A stretch of 27,527 nt of DNA from CAZNFR01 sp964572225 (GTDB taxonomy: Bacteria; Bacteroidota; Bacteroidia; Bacteroidales; GCA-2748055): assembly GCA_964572225.1 (NCBI GenBank), contig CAZNFR010000045.1, positions 1-27,527 on the forward strand. Reading direction: 5' to 3'. Under the pieces are notes generated by a model. That model was given only the letters and a program-made list of their open reading frames with translations. It was not told the DNA's origin and made no database searches. Below are positions 1-9,400 of the stretch, piece by piece. A program made the translations under genes and the position numbers. Positions within the stretch are counted from its first letter, which is position 1. The number at the start of each line of letters is the position of its first letter.

Positions 1-268
1 GGTTTACCAGGGCAAAATCCCCGGCTTTCAGGGGTGTTTCTTCCCCTTTTTCATTTACCAGCGCACCTTCACCTTCAATAATATAGTTCATGTGCTCATA
101 AGGATGCTGGTGATAAGGAGTGAACCCACCCGGTTCAACCGTAAATACTCTGTATGAATACACCGGTGCACCGTCCTTGCTGGAGATAGGCATTTGTTTC
201 CAGGCCTTTTCGGCTCCGTCCATATTTACTTTTTGCTTTTCAACCTGTTCCAGTGAGATTATTTTCAT
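1..268 (-). CDS. Cupin domain protein, N-terminal part (runs off the left edge)
   Basis: The first 89 residues of a small cupin-fold protein are visible, beginning at an ATG (MKIISLEQVEKQKVNMDG). Cupin motif 1 is present around residues 50-75: PGGFTPYHQHPYEHMNYIIEG has the His-x-His, downstream Glu and His pattern that usually binds a metal ion. The glycine that opens motif 2 follows (KAGDFALV). The 3' end lies outside the window. Such small cupins are often metal-dependent dioxygenase-like or sensing proteins; nothing here fixes a substrate. The gene stands alone behind a 194-bp gap that contains a 16-bp palindrome at 334-349, a possible operator. Family assignment is firm; function is unknown. 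Confidence 0.82.
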   Translation of the reverse strand, partial: MKIISLEQVEKQKVNMDGAEKAWKQMPISSKDGAPVYSYRVFTVEPGGFTPYHQHPYEHMNYIIEGEGALVNEKGEETPLKAGDFALVN

Positions 269-333
269 TTTATTTAGGTTTTTGTTGATTATTAAATGGG
301 TAACAATTCTCAGGCACGATGGGTTTAAAAATT

Positions 334-349
334 GTTTACCGGGGTAAAC
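334..349. promoter_or_regulatory. Perfect 7-bp dyad upstream of the cupin gene, possible operator
   Basis: GTTTACC-GG-GGTAAAC is a perfect palindrome with a 2-bp centre, 66 bp upstream of the minus-strand cupin start. Its length and symmetry suit a dimeric repressor or activator site. It has no T-run, so it is not an intrinsic terminator. No clear -7/-33 promoter pair was seen next to it, so the regulatory role is inferred. Confidence 0.35.
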
Positions 350-462
350 CGGGTATTTGCCTTAAACATGCAGAAAAACAAACCCTTATCTAATTCTACC
401 TGTAAACCTTTAGCTAAAAAACAAAGGACAATACAGGAAAATTAAGAAACAGGATCTCTTTT

Positions 463-1302
463 TCAGGATTCAATCTTCTTCAGGATATAAAGCTGATCAT
501 TCGAATATACAAGCTCCCAGTTTTTATCCTTCAGGTAATCCTCTTTTAATCTCAAATATTCTTCCATTTTAAGCGGATAGGGATTTCCATCCTCGAGCAG
601 TACCATGTATTCTGCATTTCTGATGTGAGGGAAAATATGAATATCTTTTCGATATGCCAGGTGTGGGGCTACATTGCTGGTTGAGACAATCGCGGCCTCA
701 TCAGGTATCTGCCTGAGTGCATCATTAATTTCCTTGATATTGAAATGGGTTTGATACATTTTCCTTGAGAAGGGATTTTCCTTGATCTCATGATGCCAGT
801 ATGTGTAACGGTGGTTTAGGAGGTGAATACTGGCGGCAAGACTCAGGACAGTAATGGTTAAGGCAATGGGAATTTTTACTTTTGGTTTTTTAAGCCTGGA
901 AATTACGAAAAACACTCCTATTGAGAGTATCGATTCGATTTCTACCGAATGATAGGCCCCTAAATGCCATCTTGAGACCGGATCCATGAGCATTTTTTGT
1001 GCTATCAGGGGAAGGAAGAGCAGCAGGACCACAGGCTTGCGAAAGAGTATCCATCCTCCCCAAATCAGAAAATAAATATAATACTCCAGTTTTACATTTG
1101 CCCCCAATTCATGCCCGGTATGATTATAGAAAAGCCTGGTAAAGGTATCCAGGGGGTGAGTGATGAAATATTTAATGACTTCTGAAGGGGAATCGCCAAA
1201 GAAATAATACCTGAATGTCCAGTGAGGCCGGTCGGGATCCTCAAAATAGGGAACCAGATACCAATAGGTGAATATAAAATATACAACAGCAAAACTTATC
1301 AA
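463..1302 (-). pseudogene. DUF2079 membrane protein, C-terminal fragment (gene split by insertion)
   Basis: This is the C-terminal 279 residues of a DUF2079-type polytopic membrane protein. Membrane helices lie near residues 1-18, 75-100 and 120-160, followed by a soluble tail that includes IPDEAAIVSTSNVAPHLAYR. The open frame extends upstream to position 1345 and on into the inserted element at 1352-1487, but the only start available is a TTG at 1302, with no good initiation signal. Removing 142 bp (1346-1487) joins this frame exactly to the fragment at 1370-2137, giving about 510 residues, close to the usual family size. DUF2079 proteins are uncharacterised. The fragment is probably not translated efficiently on its own. 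Confidence 0.8.
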
Positions 1303-1351
1303 TCCACCACCATATAATACAGATCTCCTGTCCCTGTTCTGAATGATTAAG

Positions 1352-1487
1352 CAATAGTTCGTTAAACTTTTAGAAAATGGTATTTTGAAAAACCGTAAAA
1401 CGTTGATTATTAATATTATATCTATTATTTACCGAGCTTTTTAAACTGTTGATAATGAGCGATATAATAAAGTTTAACGAACTATTG
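1352..1487. mobile_element. 136-bp MITE-like element with 19-bp terminal inverted repeats
   Basis: The ends are perfect 19-bp inverted repeats: CAATAGTTCGTTAAACTTT at 1352-1370 and its reverse complement at 1469-1487. They are flanked by direct copies of ATTAAG at 1346-1351 and 1488-1493, a 6-bp target duplication (possibly 7 bp, GATTAAG). The interior is very AT-rich and has no coding capacity, so the element must be mobilised in trans. It lies inside the DUF2079 gene, and removing it with one ATTAAG copy restores the reading frame: the codons run ...TTC TTA ATC ATT CAG... without a stop. I do not recognise the insertion-sequence family of these ends. A terminator is unlikely because the loop is about 98 bp. 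Confidence 0.82.
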
Positions 1488-2137
1488 ATTAAGAATACAG
1501 TTACAAAAACCAGCCAGATGGGGACATTTTCTTTCGAAGTGATCGAAAAAATAAACACAAGTATGGCAGGGATGAATCTCTTTTTAGCAAAGAAATACAT
1601 AAACCATGGTACCATTGCCGATCCCAGAACCACATCATGGTAATCTGCAGAGAGTGTGGCAAAATGACCCTGAAGGAAGAAGTAATGAACCATGGCCAGA
1701 ACCGGTATCCATTTATTTTTACTCAGGATTTCGATGTATTTGTACACACCTAATCCGCCGAGAGTAATAAACAAAACCTGGATGATCAGAAGGGTAAACG
1801 TACCGGTGACAGGATTAAGAAGCCAGAAGAGGAGCAATATAAAAATGAGGGTAAAGGCAATGTGATCCTGGAAAAAAGTATTCAAAGGCGGAACAAATAT
1901 TGTGTTCTGGTTGGTACGAAAATGTGCAAAGTCCCATACTGCCTGATTCATCAATGCATAATCATATGCATAAGTGCGGAAGTAATAATGATTTAAAAAA
2001 ACCTGCATGAGATATAGCAGGGTAAACAATACAGGTACCATCCAGAGAACCTTCCCGGGGGAGAAAGTGATTTGCAATTTCAAGGCGTAGTTAGCTTTAG
2101 GATTTAGGTTTGTAAATGTAAAAAAAATAGCCTTCAA
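1370..2137 (-). pseudogene. DUF2079 membrane protein, N-terminal fragment (gene split by insertion)
   Basis: This is the N-terminal part of a DUF2079 membrane protein. It has typical early features: a first helix near residues 31-47, the soluble stretch YYFRTYAYDYALMNQAVWDF, then helices near 95-115 and 117-140, and the family-like HYFFLQGHFATLSADYHDVV region. The authentic sequence ends at VTVFLI. The last 40 or so residues (NSSLNFIISLIINSLKSS onward) are encoded by the inserted element and are out of family. The annotated start is a TTG at 2137, nine bases after the stop of the upstream gene; an internal TTG near 2080 is an alternative. It is the last gene of a minus-strand run that starts at DUF362. 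The product, if made, lacks the second half of the protein. Confidence 0.78.
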
Positions 2138-2145
2138 CTTCTTTG

Positions 2146-2523
2146 TTACTTCCCGATAATCCAGTTCCGGGCATTTTTTTCCGAAGAAAAGGTCTCTGTT
2201 TCAAATCCGAGTTCCTCCTCTTTGACGATAAGTTCGTACAAATAGGTGATCGCTGCTGAATTGGGTTCATCAGTAACAAATGCCAGCCGGGTTCCTTCTA
2301 TAAATTCTTTATACTGAAGAAAAAAGCCTGCCAGATCCTCCAGATCATCATGGGTAAGCTCCAGCTCTGCATTTCCTACATCAATGATTAGGGAAAGCTT
2401 TTCAGGAGGCGGATTCTCCAGTAGTTTCTTCTTGGTAGATACGATCTCGTCCAGACTAATTTTACCGTGGTATTTTTCATGGATGATCTTTTCATCCATG
2501 TTCACCTGAATTTCTATGGGCAT
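2146..2523 (-). CDS. SpoIIAA/STAS-like protein
   Basis: This small soluble protein of 125 residues resembles the SpoIIAA-like group of STAS-fold proteins. The alternation of strands and helices fits: EKIIHEKYHGKISLDEIV, then LSLIIDVGNAELELTHDDL, GTRLAFVTDEPNSAA, and the closing FETETFSSEKNARNWI that matches the usual final strand and helix. I chose the ATG at 2523 (MPIEIQVNMDEK). A longer version from a TTG at 2574 adds a basic 17-residue leader that looks non-native. No conserved phosphorylatable serine was identified. It lies 9 bp before the DUF2079 gene and 59 bp after the CPBP protease gene, so co-transcription is likely. The role is unknown, and no anti-sigma factor partner is nearby. 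Confidence 0.65.
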   Translation of the reverse strand: MPIEIQVNMDEKIIHEKYHGKISLDEIVSTKKKLLENPPPEKLSLIIDVGNAELELTHDDLEDLAGFFLQYKEFIEGTRLAFVTDEPNSAAITYLYELIVKEEELGFETETFSSEKNARNWIIGK

Positions 2524-2582
2524 GGGTCGATATGTTTTGGTGTGAGAGTACTTCCTTCTAAGATAAAAATACAACTTTCTCT

Positions 2583-3314
2583 TTATCGTAAAAGAAAAAA
2601 GATACAGAAAGTCATCCCCAGGTTAAATCCTGCATGTGCGATTACCGCTCCCCAGATACTTCCGGTATAAACCCTGGAGAGAAAAAATATTCTGGCTGAA
2701 GTATACATCATCATGAACCAGGCCAGTGCAGGCAGAAAACGAAATTCCCATCCACTGCCTGTCCAGATTATTCCGAAATGAGCAAGGTGAGTAAGGGCAA
2801 AGGCCAGACTATCATACATTGAAGCCCGGGTCTCGCCGAATTTTTTCACAAAACCCTGGTGAATTACGCCACGGTACAGGAATTCTTCTCCCAGGGGACT
2901 AAAACTGATTCCGATAAGGGAATAGATCAGGAAAAACTGAAGTCTCCCGGCCGTTTCCAGGTTTGGAGGCAGATTGTAGGTTTGGGATATATAGAAAAAC
3001 CAGTTATTATCGCTATTCCCATACAGCCATTGTCCCAGTCCCCAGGTAATGAAAGCCAGCGAGAGTCCAAGTACCAGGCTGTAAAAAAGCCAGCTTCTGT
3101 TTTGAAACTTCCTGATGCCCGAAAGTTTTCTTTGTTCCCTGTCCATCATGACAAAAGGAAAGAGGATCATCAGTACAAAAAGAATTGACACCCAGCGGTA
3201 ACCCCCTCCGGAACCGACCCCCAGGACCAGTATAAAACGAGGGATACCGAAGAGCAGAATCAGCAACAGGGCAAAGCCCGGTGAAAAAAGCCTTGTGTTT
3301 TTAAAAATTTTCAA
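2583..3314 (-). CDS. CPBP family intramembrane glutamic protease (CAAX/Abi type)
   Basis: This 243-residue membrane protein carries the three signatures of the CPBP family: SPLGEEFLYRGVIHQGF (the EExxxR catalytic motif, near residues 139-155), FALTHLAHF with its conserved His, and the C-terminal VIAHAGFNLG (HxxxN). Hydrophobic helices flank these motifs. The family includes prenyl-protein (CAAX) processing proteases and bacteriocin-immunity proteins; the bacterial substrate is usually unknown. The start is taken as the TTG at 3314, three bases after the stop of the lipoprotein gene. No earlier start is possible without overlap, and the next in-frame ATG would remove two helices. It appears translationally coupled to its neighbour. 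Confidence 0.87.
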   Translation of the reverse strand: MKIFKNTRLFSPGFALLLILLFGIPRFILVLGVGSGGGYRWVSILFVLMILFPFVMMDREQRKLSGIRKFQNRSWLFYSLVLGLSLAFITWGLGQWLYGNSDNNWFFYISQTYNLPPNLETAGRLQFFLIYSLIGISFSPLGEEFLYRGVIHQGFVKKFGETRASMYDSLAFALTHLAHFGIIWTGSGWEFRFLPALAWFMMMYTSARIFFLSRVYTGSIWGAVIAHAGFNLGMTFCIFFLLR

Positions 3315-3317
3315 GCC

Positions 3318-4073
3318 TTATTCTAATCTAACAGATACCAGGGTAATAACCTCAGTAAGTGTGATTTGTTTATTGTAGTCAGGATTTCCTTCAGGATCGG
3401 TGAACTGAAGGTTATTCATTACGCTCACTCTTTTCAGTAAACCGGCAGAGGAGAGGTATTCCTTTACTTCAACGCCTTCTGAGAGTAAGCCTGAATACTC
3501 ATAATCAATCAGCAAAGCCTGAAAGCTGCCCGCAGGGGTTATCACCATACTTTTGCCGATTACTTTCTTGGAAAGCATAAAAGGGTCATTCTGTTTAGGG
3601 TTAACCTGCCATGATTGGCCCTCTTTTAACGGATAGGAGTATACTTTCAGGGGGGCTGAATAGAATATCTCACCGGGCAGCTCCGGATTAAGGGATAAAC
3701 CCGGGAAAGCGCCGGTGAGCCTTGATGCAAAAGCTTTCTTTTGCGGCAGGGGTGAAGCCATATATTGATGGCCATAATCGAGAAGGGCGGTATCGTTGTT
3801 CAGATAATATTCATATCCTGTATCCCTTTCGGAGGTATATTTCATTACCGAAAGTACCGTGCCATTTTCAAGGACCCGGGTACCGGACAGCTCAAGTGAA
3901 AAGATTTCCGAATGGTTAAGTACCGTATCACCGGTAAGGCTTACTTTTCTTTCATAGGTTCTGACCACACCGGGTTCGAAGGGGTATTGTTCAATAATAA
4001 AGTCCCTGTTTTCTTCGCATGCATTCAGAATGCAGCCCAGAAGCAGGCATATCAGAATTATCCGGGTGATCAT
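3318..4073 (-). CDS. Hypothetical lipoprotein
   Basis: This 251-residue exported lipoprotein starts at the ATG at 4073. The leader MITRIILICLLLGCILNAC ends in a lipobox (LNAC), and the acidic residues after the cysteine (EENRDF) suit outer-membrane export in Bacteroidota. The longer frame from 4148 adds 25 residues ahead of a clear signal peptide and is rejected. The mature part looks like one beta-rich domain (PFEPGVVRTYERKVSLTGD, then GQSWQVNP and SFQALLIDYEY), of a kind seen in many uncharacterised Bacteroidota lipoproteins. It lies between DUF362, 90 bp upstream, and the CPBP protease, 3 bp downstream. No function can be assigned. Confidence 0.75.
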   Translation of the reverse strand: MITRIILICLLLGCILNACEENRDFIIEQYPFEPGVVRTYERKVSLTGDTVLNHSEIFSLELSGTRVLENGTVLSVMKYTSERDTGYEYYLNNDTALLDYGHQYMASPLPQKKAFASRLTGAFPGLSLNPELPGEIFYSAPLKVYSYPLKEGQSWQVNPKQNDPFMLSKKVIGKSMVITPAGSFQALLIDYEYSGLLSEGVEVKEYLSSAGLLKRVSVMNNLQFTDPEGNPDYNKQITLTEVITLVSVRLE

Positions 4074-4163
4074 AAATTGGGTTTTTTGAATAACGAAGAT
4101 AGTTTGGAGCCTTCGAATATCCAAACCCGGAGGAGCATTAATTCCCAATGGATTAACTCTACT

Positions 4164-6293
4164 TTACTGTATGAGAATCTGCCTTATTACCCTTTCTGAT
4201 CCCTTTTCAAAAACAAGTATATAATTTCCCGGAAAAAATTCCGGGATTTCGATCCGGACAAGAGGGGAGGAGATGCTTCGCCGGAGAAGGATTCTACCCT
4301 GTAAATCGGTCAGGTAAACCTTTTCGTACTCATCCGATTCAATCATTAAATACTGAGTGGCAGGATTGGGATACACCTTAAGCTTACTTCCGGCGGGATC
4401 ATCCAACCCTACAGTTGAAAAGACAATACTTACGGTGTCCGAGTAATCAGAATAGCCATTCGGGCCATAGGCCCTTATACGGTAATGTACTGTTGCATCG
4501 GTGCTAAAATCCCTGTCGTCGAAGTAGACCCGGTCTGTCCCGGCACTTGCCAGAGAGTAAAATCCATCGCTGATCTGATCACTTCTTTCAATCTCAAAAG
4601 AAGTTTCATTGTCTGAAAGGTCCGACCAGGTAAGCCTTATCAGTGTATCCTCATAAGCTTGAGCTACCAGGGATACGGGAGTCTCAACCGGGTGTTGGCC
4701 GTAGCGGTACGATACCAGCTCAATGCCGTTTCCGGTGCCAAGGTTTACCGTATATTTGCGACTGTCTTCATGATTCCAGTGTTCATGGGCACCCAGACTT
4801 TCCAGTCGGACCCCGTCATTTTCAGGATCGTAAAAAACACCGGAGGGGGGATCGTTAGCCATGGCTGCTTCATGCAGGTAATTATCTACTGTTCCGTTTA
4901 CGTGATTCAGGCTGTTTTCATTCCGCATGAAATCGAGTGCCACTGACTCCAGTGCAACTCCGTCCTGCGACATAAACACGCTGCTGGTAAAATCAATATT
5001 GAATGGGTCGGAAAACCAAACCTGGGTGTTATTCACGATGGCATGCTGGGTTTGGGTTCCGAAGAGTCCGTCGATCACAAAAAGAAGGGTCTTCTCTCCC
5101 AGATCCTTGTGTCCCATCATATCCACAAGGGTATTATAGGTGGCATAATCCCGTTGATCCAGATCCCAGTAGGCAAAGTCGTGGACTGCAATATAAGGAT
5201 GGATCCCTGCTGCCCGGGGACTTGACAGGTTGGTATTGTCGGGGTTAGTGGCGATAAGGGTTCCGACGTGATTTTTTGCACATATGCTTATCCCTGCAAG
5301 ATCGTGTCCTTTCAGGTTTCCAAGGTTAATAATATAATCTGCCTCACTCACGGTTTTGGGCAGGTATGTATCGTGTCCGCCACCCACTTCAAGGGTAAGG
5401 GGCTGACTCCAGAATATCCTTGCAGTGGAATCGGTCTGAAATTTCAGTCGGCCGTCTCCTCCGATCTGATCCATAAATTTTACTCCTGGAAATTCGGCTT
5501 TCACATAGTTGTATACATAGTTGGTAACCGGCCGGCTTCGGTCGAAATAGGTGATTGCTTCTTCCGGAACCCCGGCATGATAAACCAGCTGGCGGGTTAG
5601 GGATAATACTGCATGGGGAGAGGTATTGGAATAGGCGTCGCTGTCGGTATGACTATTTGCGGTATTCATATTGATTTTGATGGCTATCTTTTCTCCAGCC
5701 TCATATCCGACTGTACCTTTCCCTCTTTTTTGGTTGAAATGAATAAACAGGGCCTCCCATGCCTCTTCAGGATCTTCATAGCCTGTGAGCATGGTAAGAG
5801 AGCGGGTGAACATGGCATCCAGGGCTTCCTGATCTACCTTATCCTCTTCCCAGAATTTACCATTGTATCCATCGTAAATAACTGCATCAGGATTAAAAAC
5901 CCAGGTTACCCTTCCGGGATTAATTCCTCTGCCAGTGCCCGATACTTCATTGGGATCTTCCGGTGGAATAAATTTGGCAGTGGTTTCCTCTGTATCGGCA
6001 AGAATGGAATCCTGAGGAAGAAAAGTGAAGGTAAAAAACATCCCTCCCAGAACAAATGCCGGCACAAGGTATTTTCTTTTCAATACGTTTGATTTTCTTA
6101 ATCGGATAAATACCGGGGCAGAAGCGAGAAGTCCCGTAAGCCAGATAATAAACCCTGCTGCGATGGGGAATGCAGCACGCTGACAGGGATAGGCTGCTCT
6201 GGATGGTTTTGGAATAACACGAATAATAAACCAGATAAATGCAGCGAGTCCTATCAATGGAAATATCAGCTTTTTATATTGAATTTTTTTCAT
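4164..6293 (-). CDS. DUF362 protein with N-terminal membrane helices, Fn3-like domain and T9SS sorting tail
   Basis: This protein has 709 residues. Residues 8-26, 40-60 and 75-92 are hydrophobic helices, with the conserved YPCQRAAFP segment between the first two. A DUF362 domain spans about residues 195-470 (EKIAIKINMNTANSH, then YIINLGNLKGHDLAGIS and CAKNHVGTL). A fibronectin-III-like domain lies near 535-620 (TLIRLTWSDLSDNETSFEIE). The last 80 residues form a type A T9SS sorting domain with the usual VYPNPA start near 638 and an IRQILIQ end. DUF362 is uncharacterised; some members sit in redox or iron-sulfur proteins. A T9SS tail implies surface export, which is at odds with three N-terminal membrane helices. 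It is the first gene of the minus-strand run towards DUF2079. Confidence 0.83.
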   Translation of the reverse strand: MKKIQYKKLIFPLIGLAAFIWFIIRVIPKPSRAAYPCQRAAFPIAAGFIIWLTGLLASAPVFIRLRKSNVLKRKYLVPAFVLGGMFFTFTFLPQDSILADTEETTAKFIPPEDPNEVSGTGRGINPGRVTWVFNPDAVIYDGYNGKFWEEDKVDQEALDAMFTRSLTMLTGYEDPEEAWEALFIHFNQKRGKGTVGYEAGEKIAIKINMNTANSHTDSDAYSNTSPHAVLSLTRQLVYHAGVPEEAITYFDRSRPVTNYVYNYVKAEFPGVKFMDQIGGDGRLKFQTDSTARIFWSQPLTLEVGGGHDTYLPKTVSEADYIINLGNLKGHDLAGISICAKNHVGTLIATNPDNTNLSSPRAAGIHPYIAVHDFAYWDLDQRDYATYNTLVDMMGHKDLGEKTLLFVIDGLFGTQTQHAIVNNTQVWFSDPFNIDFTSSVFMSQDGVALESVALDFMRNENSLNHVNGTVDNYLHEAAMANDPPSGVFYDPENDGVRLESLGAHEHWNHEDSRKYTVNLGTGNGIELVSYRYGQHPVETPVSLVAQAYEDTLIRLTWSDLSDNETSFEIERSDQISDGFYSLASAGTDRVYFDDRDFSTDATVHYRIRAYGPNGYSDYSDTVSIVFSTVGLDDPAGSKLKVYPNPATQYLMIESDEYEKVYLTDLQGRILLRRSISSPLVRIEIPEFFPGNYILVFEKGSERVIRQILIQ

Positions 6294-6410
6294 AGCCCTT
6301 CAGTTTATGGATTGCCTCTGCGGGCATTCCGAAAGATAGTAAAAACCTTTTTTACGGTAATAGTTTGGAAAAAGTATGTCAGTCCCGGTGGGAATTGGAA
6401 AATCAATAAA

Positions 6411-6440
6411 GAAAAAAGGGAGGCAGTCGCCTCCCTTTTC
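6411..6440 (-). terminator. Rho-independent terminator of the DNRLRE repeat protein gene
   Basis: On the minus strand an 11-bp perfect stem (AAAAGGGAGGC with GCCTCCCTTTT, loop GACT) is followed by TTTTTTC. It starts 17 bp after the stop codon at 6457, the right place and orientation to end that transcript. Confidence 0.85.
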
Positions 6441-6456
6441 CCATAGATAGAGGGTA

Positions 6457-9400
6457 TTACTTCACAACAAGTCTCTGATACATCTTGTGTTCACCCTGTC
6501 TTACTTCGATAGTATAGATCCCTTGTTCAAGGTCACGGATATCGAGATCACGGGAGAATGAGTGTACAGATTTCGTGTCGCTTACAGATCTAGCCAGTCT
6601 TCCGGACAGATCATAAATATGGATGCTCACATCACTTCCTTTATCATTGCTGAAAGCTACGGTGATCATTCCACTGGAAGGATTCGGATAAACACTGAAT
6701 GCATTGTTTTCGTCAGCATTCAAATTATCGATACCTACAGGCAGACCTTGTCCGACTGCATAGTAACCATCCTGGATACCTGTAACGGTGAATACCAGTT
6801 TGTTCCCGTCTTTTACCGGAGTGATACCAAGATCGGTCCATGTACCATCTTCGGTATCCCTGTATCCGAGAACATAACCGTTAGCTGAGGTGAGTGTGAG
6901 TCCGGCTTTCTCGAAGTCGAAGATCATATCTACATCACCGCCAGTGCCGGCAGTCTGAACATACCACATTCTGTCCCAAACCTTATTGCCGCCTTCGGTT
7001 GTTGGCATACCGTTGTGTCCTGCAAAGATGAAATCACCTTCTGCACCGAATCCGGAAGCAAGAAGCTCGAGAGCTCCGGCGGTTGAGTGCAGGTGCTCAT
7101 CTTCACCTTCACCGGTAATGTTTGCGGCTTTACCTACGCCAATAAGATCATAAGAATAATCCGGGTTGGTAAACATATTGGTGGATCCGGTTCCATCGGT
7201 AAGGTTGAGTCCGTATTTGGCTGCCAGGTATTCGTGTACGATGAGTGTTTGTGCAACGTTCACCGTTGAATTGTATGCGATTACCTCGGCAATGTTCATT
7301 GCCTGGAATCCGCCGATAAGGACCGGAGTTTCAGTAGCCTGAATAGTTTTATCATAAGCCACCGTAGCATCAACGAAGCCGTTGGTAATGAAATACGCGA
7401 GTCCTTCGGTACCGTTGAGTCCGACATTAAACAGGTAATACCTTTGGTCATCGATAACGGAATCGTTTCTCGCGAATATATCGCGGGCGATAACCCACTG
7501 CATTTCATTCGGGTTGGATCCGCCGTTCATTTCCAGTACATACGCCTGTTTGGTCGGATCACTGCCTGAAAGGTTACGTTTCTGCATAAAGGCTGCGAAG
7601 TCGCCCAGAAGCTCATTTCGCTTAATTACCATAAAGATGGAAATACCTTCACCACCGTCGAGGTTGTCGGCATCGTCGACCAGGATGGTTCCTCTGGTCC
7701 GGTCGCCGGTTGCTTCACCGAAGTTAAGGACGGGCATTCCATTAAGGGCATTCTCCATAAATACCGGAGGTTGCTTCTGACTCTCAATTGAGTTGTCAAT
7801 CCCATTATCACCTCCATCGGTCCAGGTATTGTATCCGTCGTTTCCGTTTCCGGAAGCGTCGGGCCATTCGGTCACGGAGCCGCCGTCGGCAACGCCTGTA
7901 ATGGATTCAGGCTTAAGCCAGAGGGAAACTTCGGGTTGTCCGGTTCTGGAAAGATCCCTGAATCCGACACCACCAGGTCCGGTACCAGCGGTTCCGGTAG
8001 GAGGAACGATGGTATAGGTAACCTCTACGATCTCTGTCGCAAAAGTAAAGTCAGCATTATAAGCCTGAGCCTTAAGAGTGGTTGTCTGATTAAGCACTAT
8101 CGGACCGGTATAAAGGGTCGTGGGTGCTCCACCATCATCCGAATAACGGATTACGGACCCTTCAGGTACAGCCGTGATGGAAACTTCCAGCGGTGGCTGA
8201 TATTTGGGTACCGGAGAAGGTTCAAAGGTCGGCGGACTAACGGGAGTTACGATAAACGTACCGATTGCCAGCGGACTGGGTTTGAGATCGGTAGCATAAG
8301 CGATCGCCTTAACCGTTGTGGTATCCGTGAGGGTAATGGCAGCGGTGTATTCGGTTGAAGTTTCATCCGGATCACTGCCATCAAGAGTATAATAGATGGT
8401 TGCTCCACTGGTCAGAGTACTAAGCTGAACATCTACAGATGCGAAGTATTCAGCGGGTGCAGGATTAAATCTGGGTTGAACCACCTGCTGCTCATAATTG
8501 AGCGTAATGGATGCAGGTCTGTATCCCATTCCGGAGATCCATGCACGGTTACCCGGAGTTGCATCCAGTCCTTTCACGGCGATGGTCACAGAGTCGAGTC
8601 CCTGGTTGATCGCAGCATTGATATAATCGGTAAAGGATGAGCTGCTAAGATTGTAATATTTACCTGTTTTCTGCAGGGTAGCTTCAAAGAACATATTATT
8701 TTGAACTGCAGGCCTGGTATTCCATGTAAGGGCATTTTCATCCCATGCAATGTCGGTTACTCCGTAAACACCCATCCTGAAACTGGATATATCGGCTGCA
8801 CTGTTATGAACTGCACCATAAATGTTCAGGGTAGCGGAAATTACATTGGGATAAGCTTTGCTGACATCGAACTTCAGGTAAACCCATTTGGAGAGGTTAT
8901 TCGCATCGTCATTGATTAGATGCATATCGTTTTCACCTCCAAAGTTAGCATCGGGAGCACCTTGTTCCACATGAGCATCAGCCACAACGGGAACATTTCT
9001 TTCAGGGGGTTCAACAGTATAATCGATAACCAGTCTGGCTTCATTTTTCCATTCCTTACCAGCAGTCCACAGTCGGTTACCCGGGGTATCATTTTTACCT
9101 TTGATCACGAAGCTGACGGAATCCATTCCCATGGCAAGCGCATCATTCAGGTAATGTGTAAGATCGGCACTGGTCCATGTAGTATCTTTACCTTCATTGA
9201 ACCAGGTCACGTTTTCTTCAATCAGTTTCATGCCTGCTGCCGGTTTGGTATTCCAGGTAACTGCGTTTTCAAGCCAGGTCTGGTCTTCCACGGCAAATAC
9301 ATCGGCATAGAAATTATCTACCTGTGTACCGCTGCTGTGCTGAGCAATATAAAGTCTGAGGGTAGCCTTACCCACGATGGCATCGGGAAGCTCGCTGATA

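Noticed and set aside
1352..1487. Inverted repeats as a transcription terminator
   Set aside because: The arms are 98 bp apart, no T-run follows a compact stem, and exact target duplication plus frame restoration support an insertion instead.
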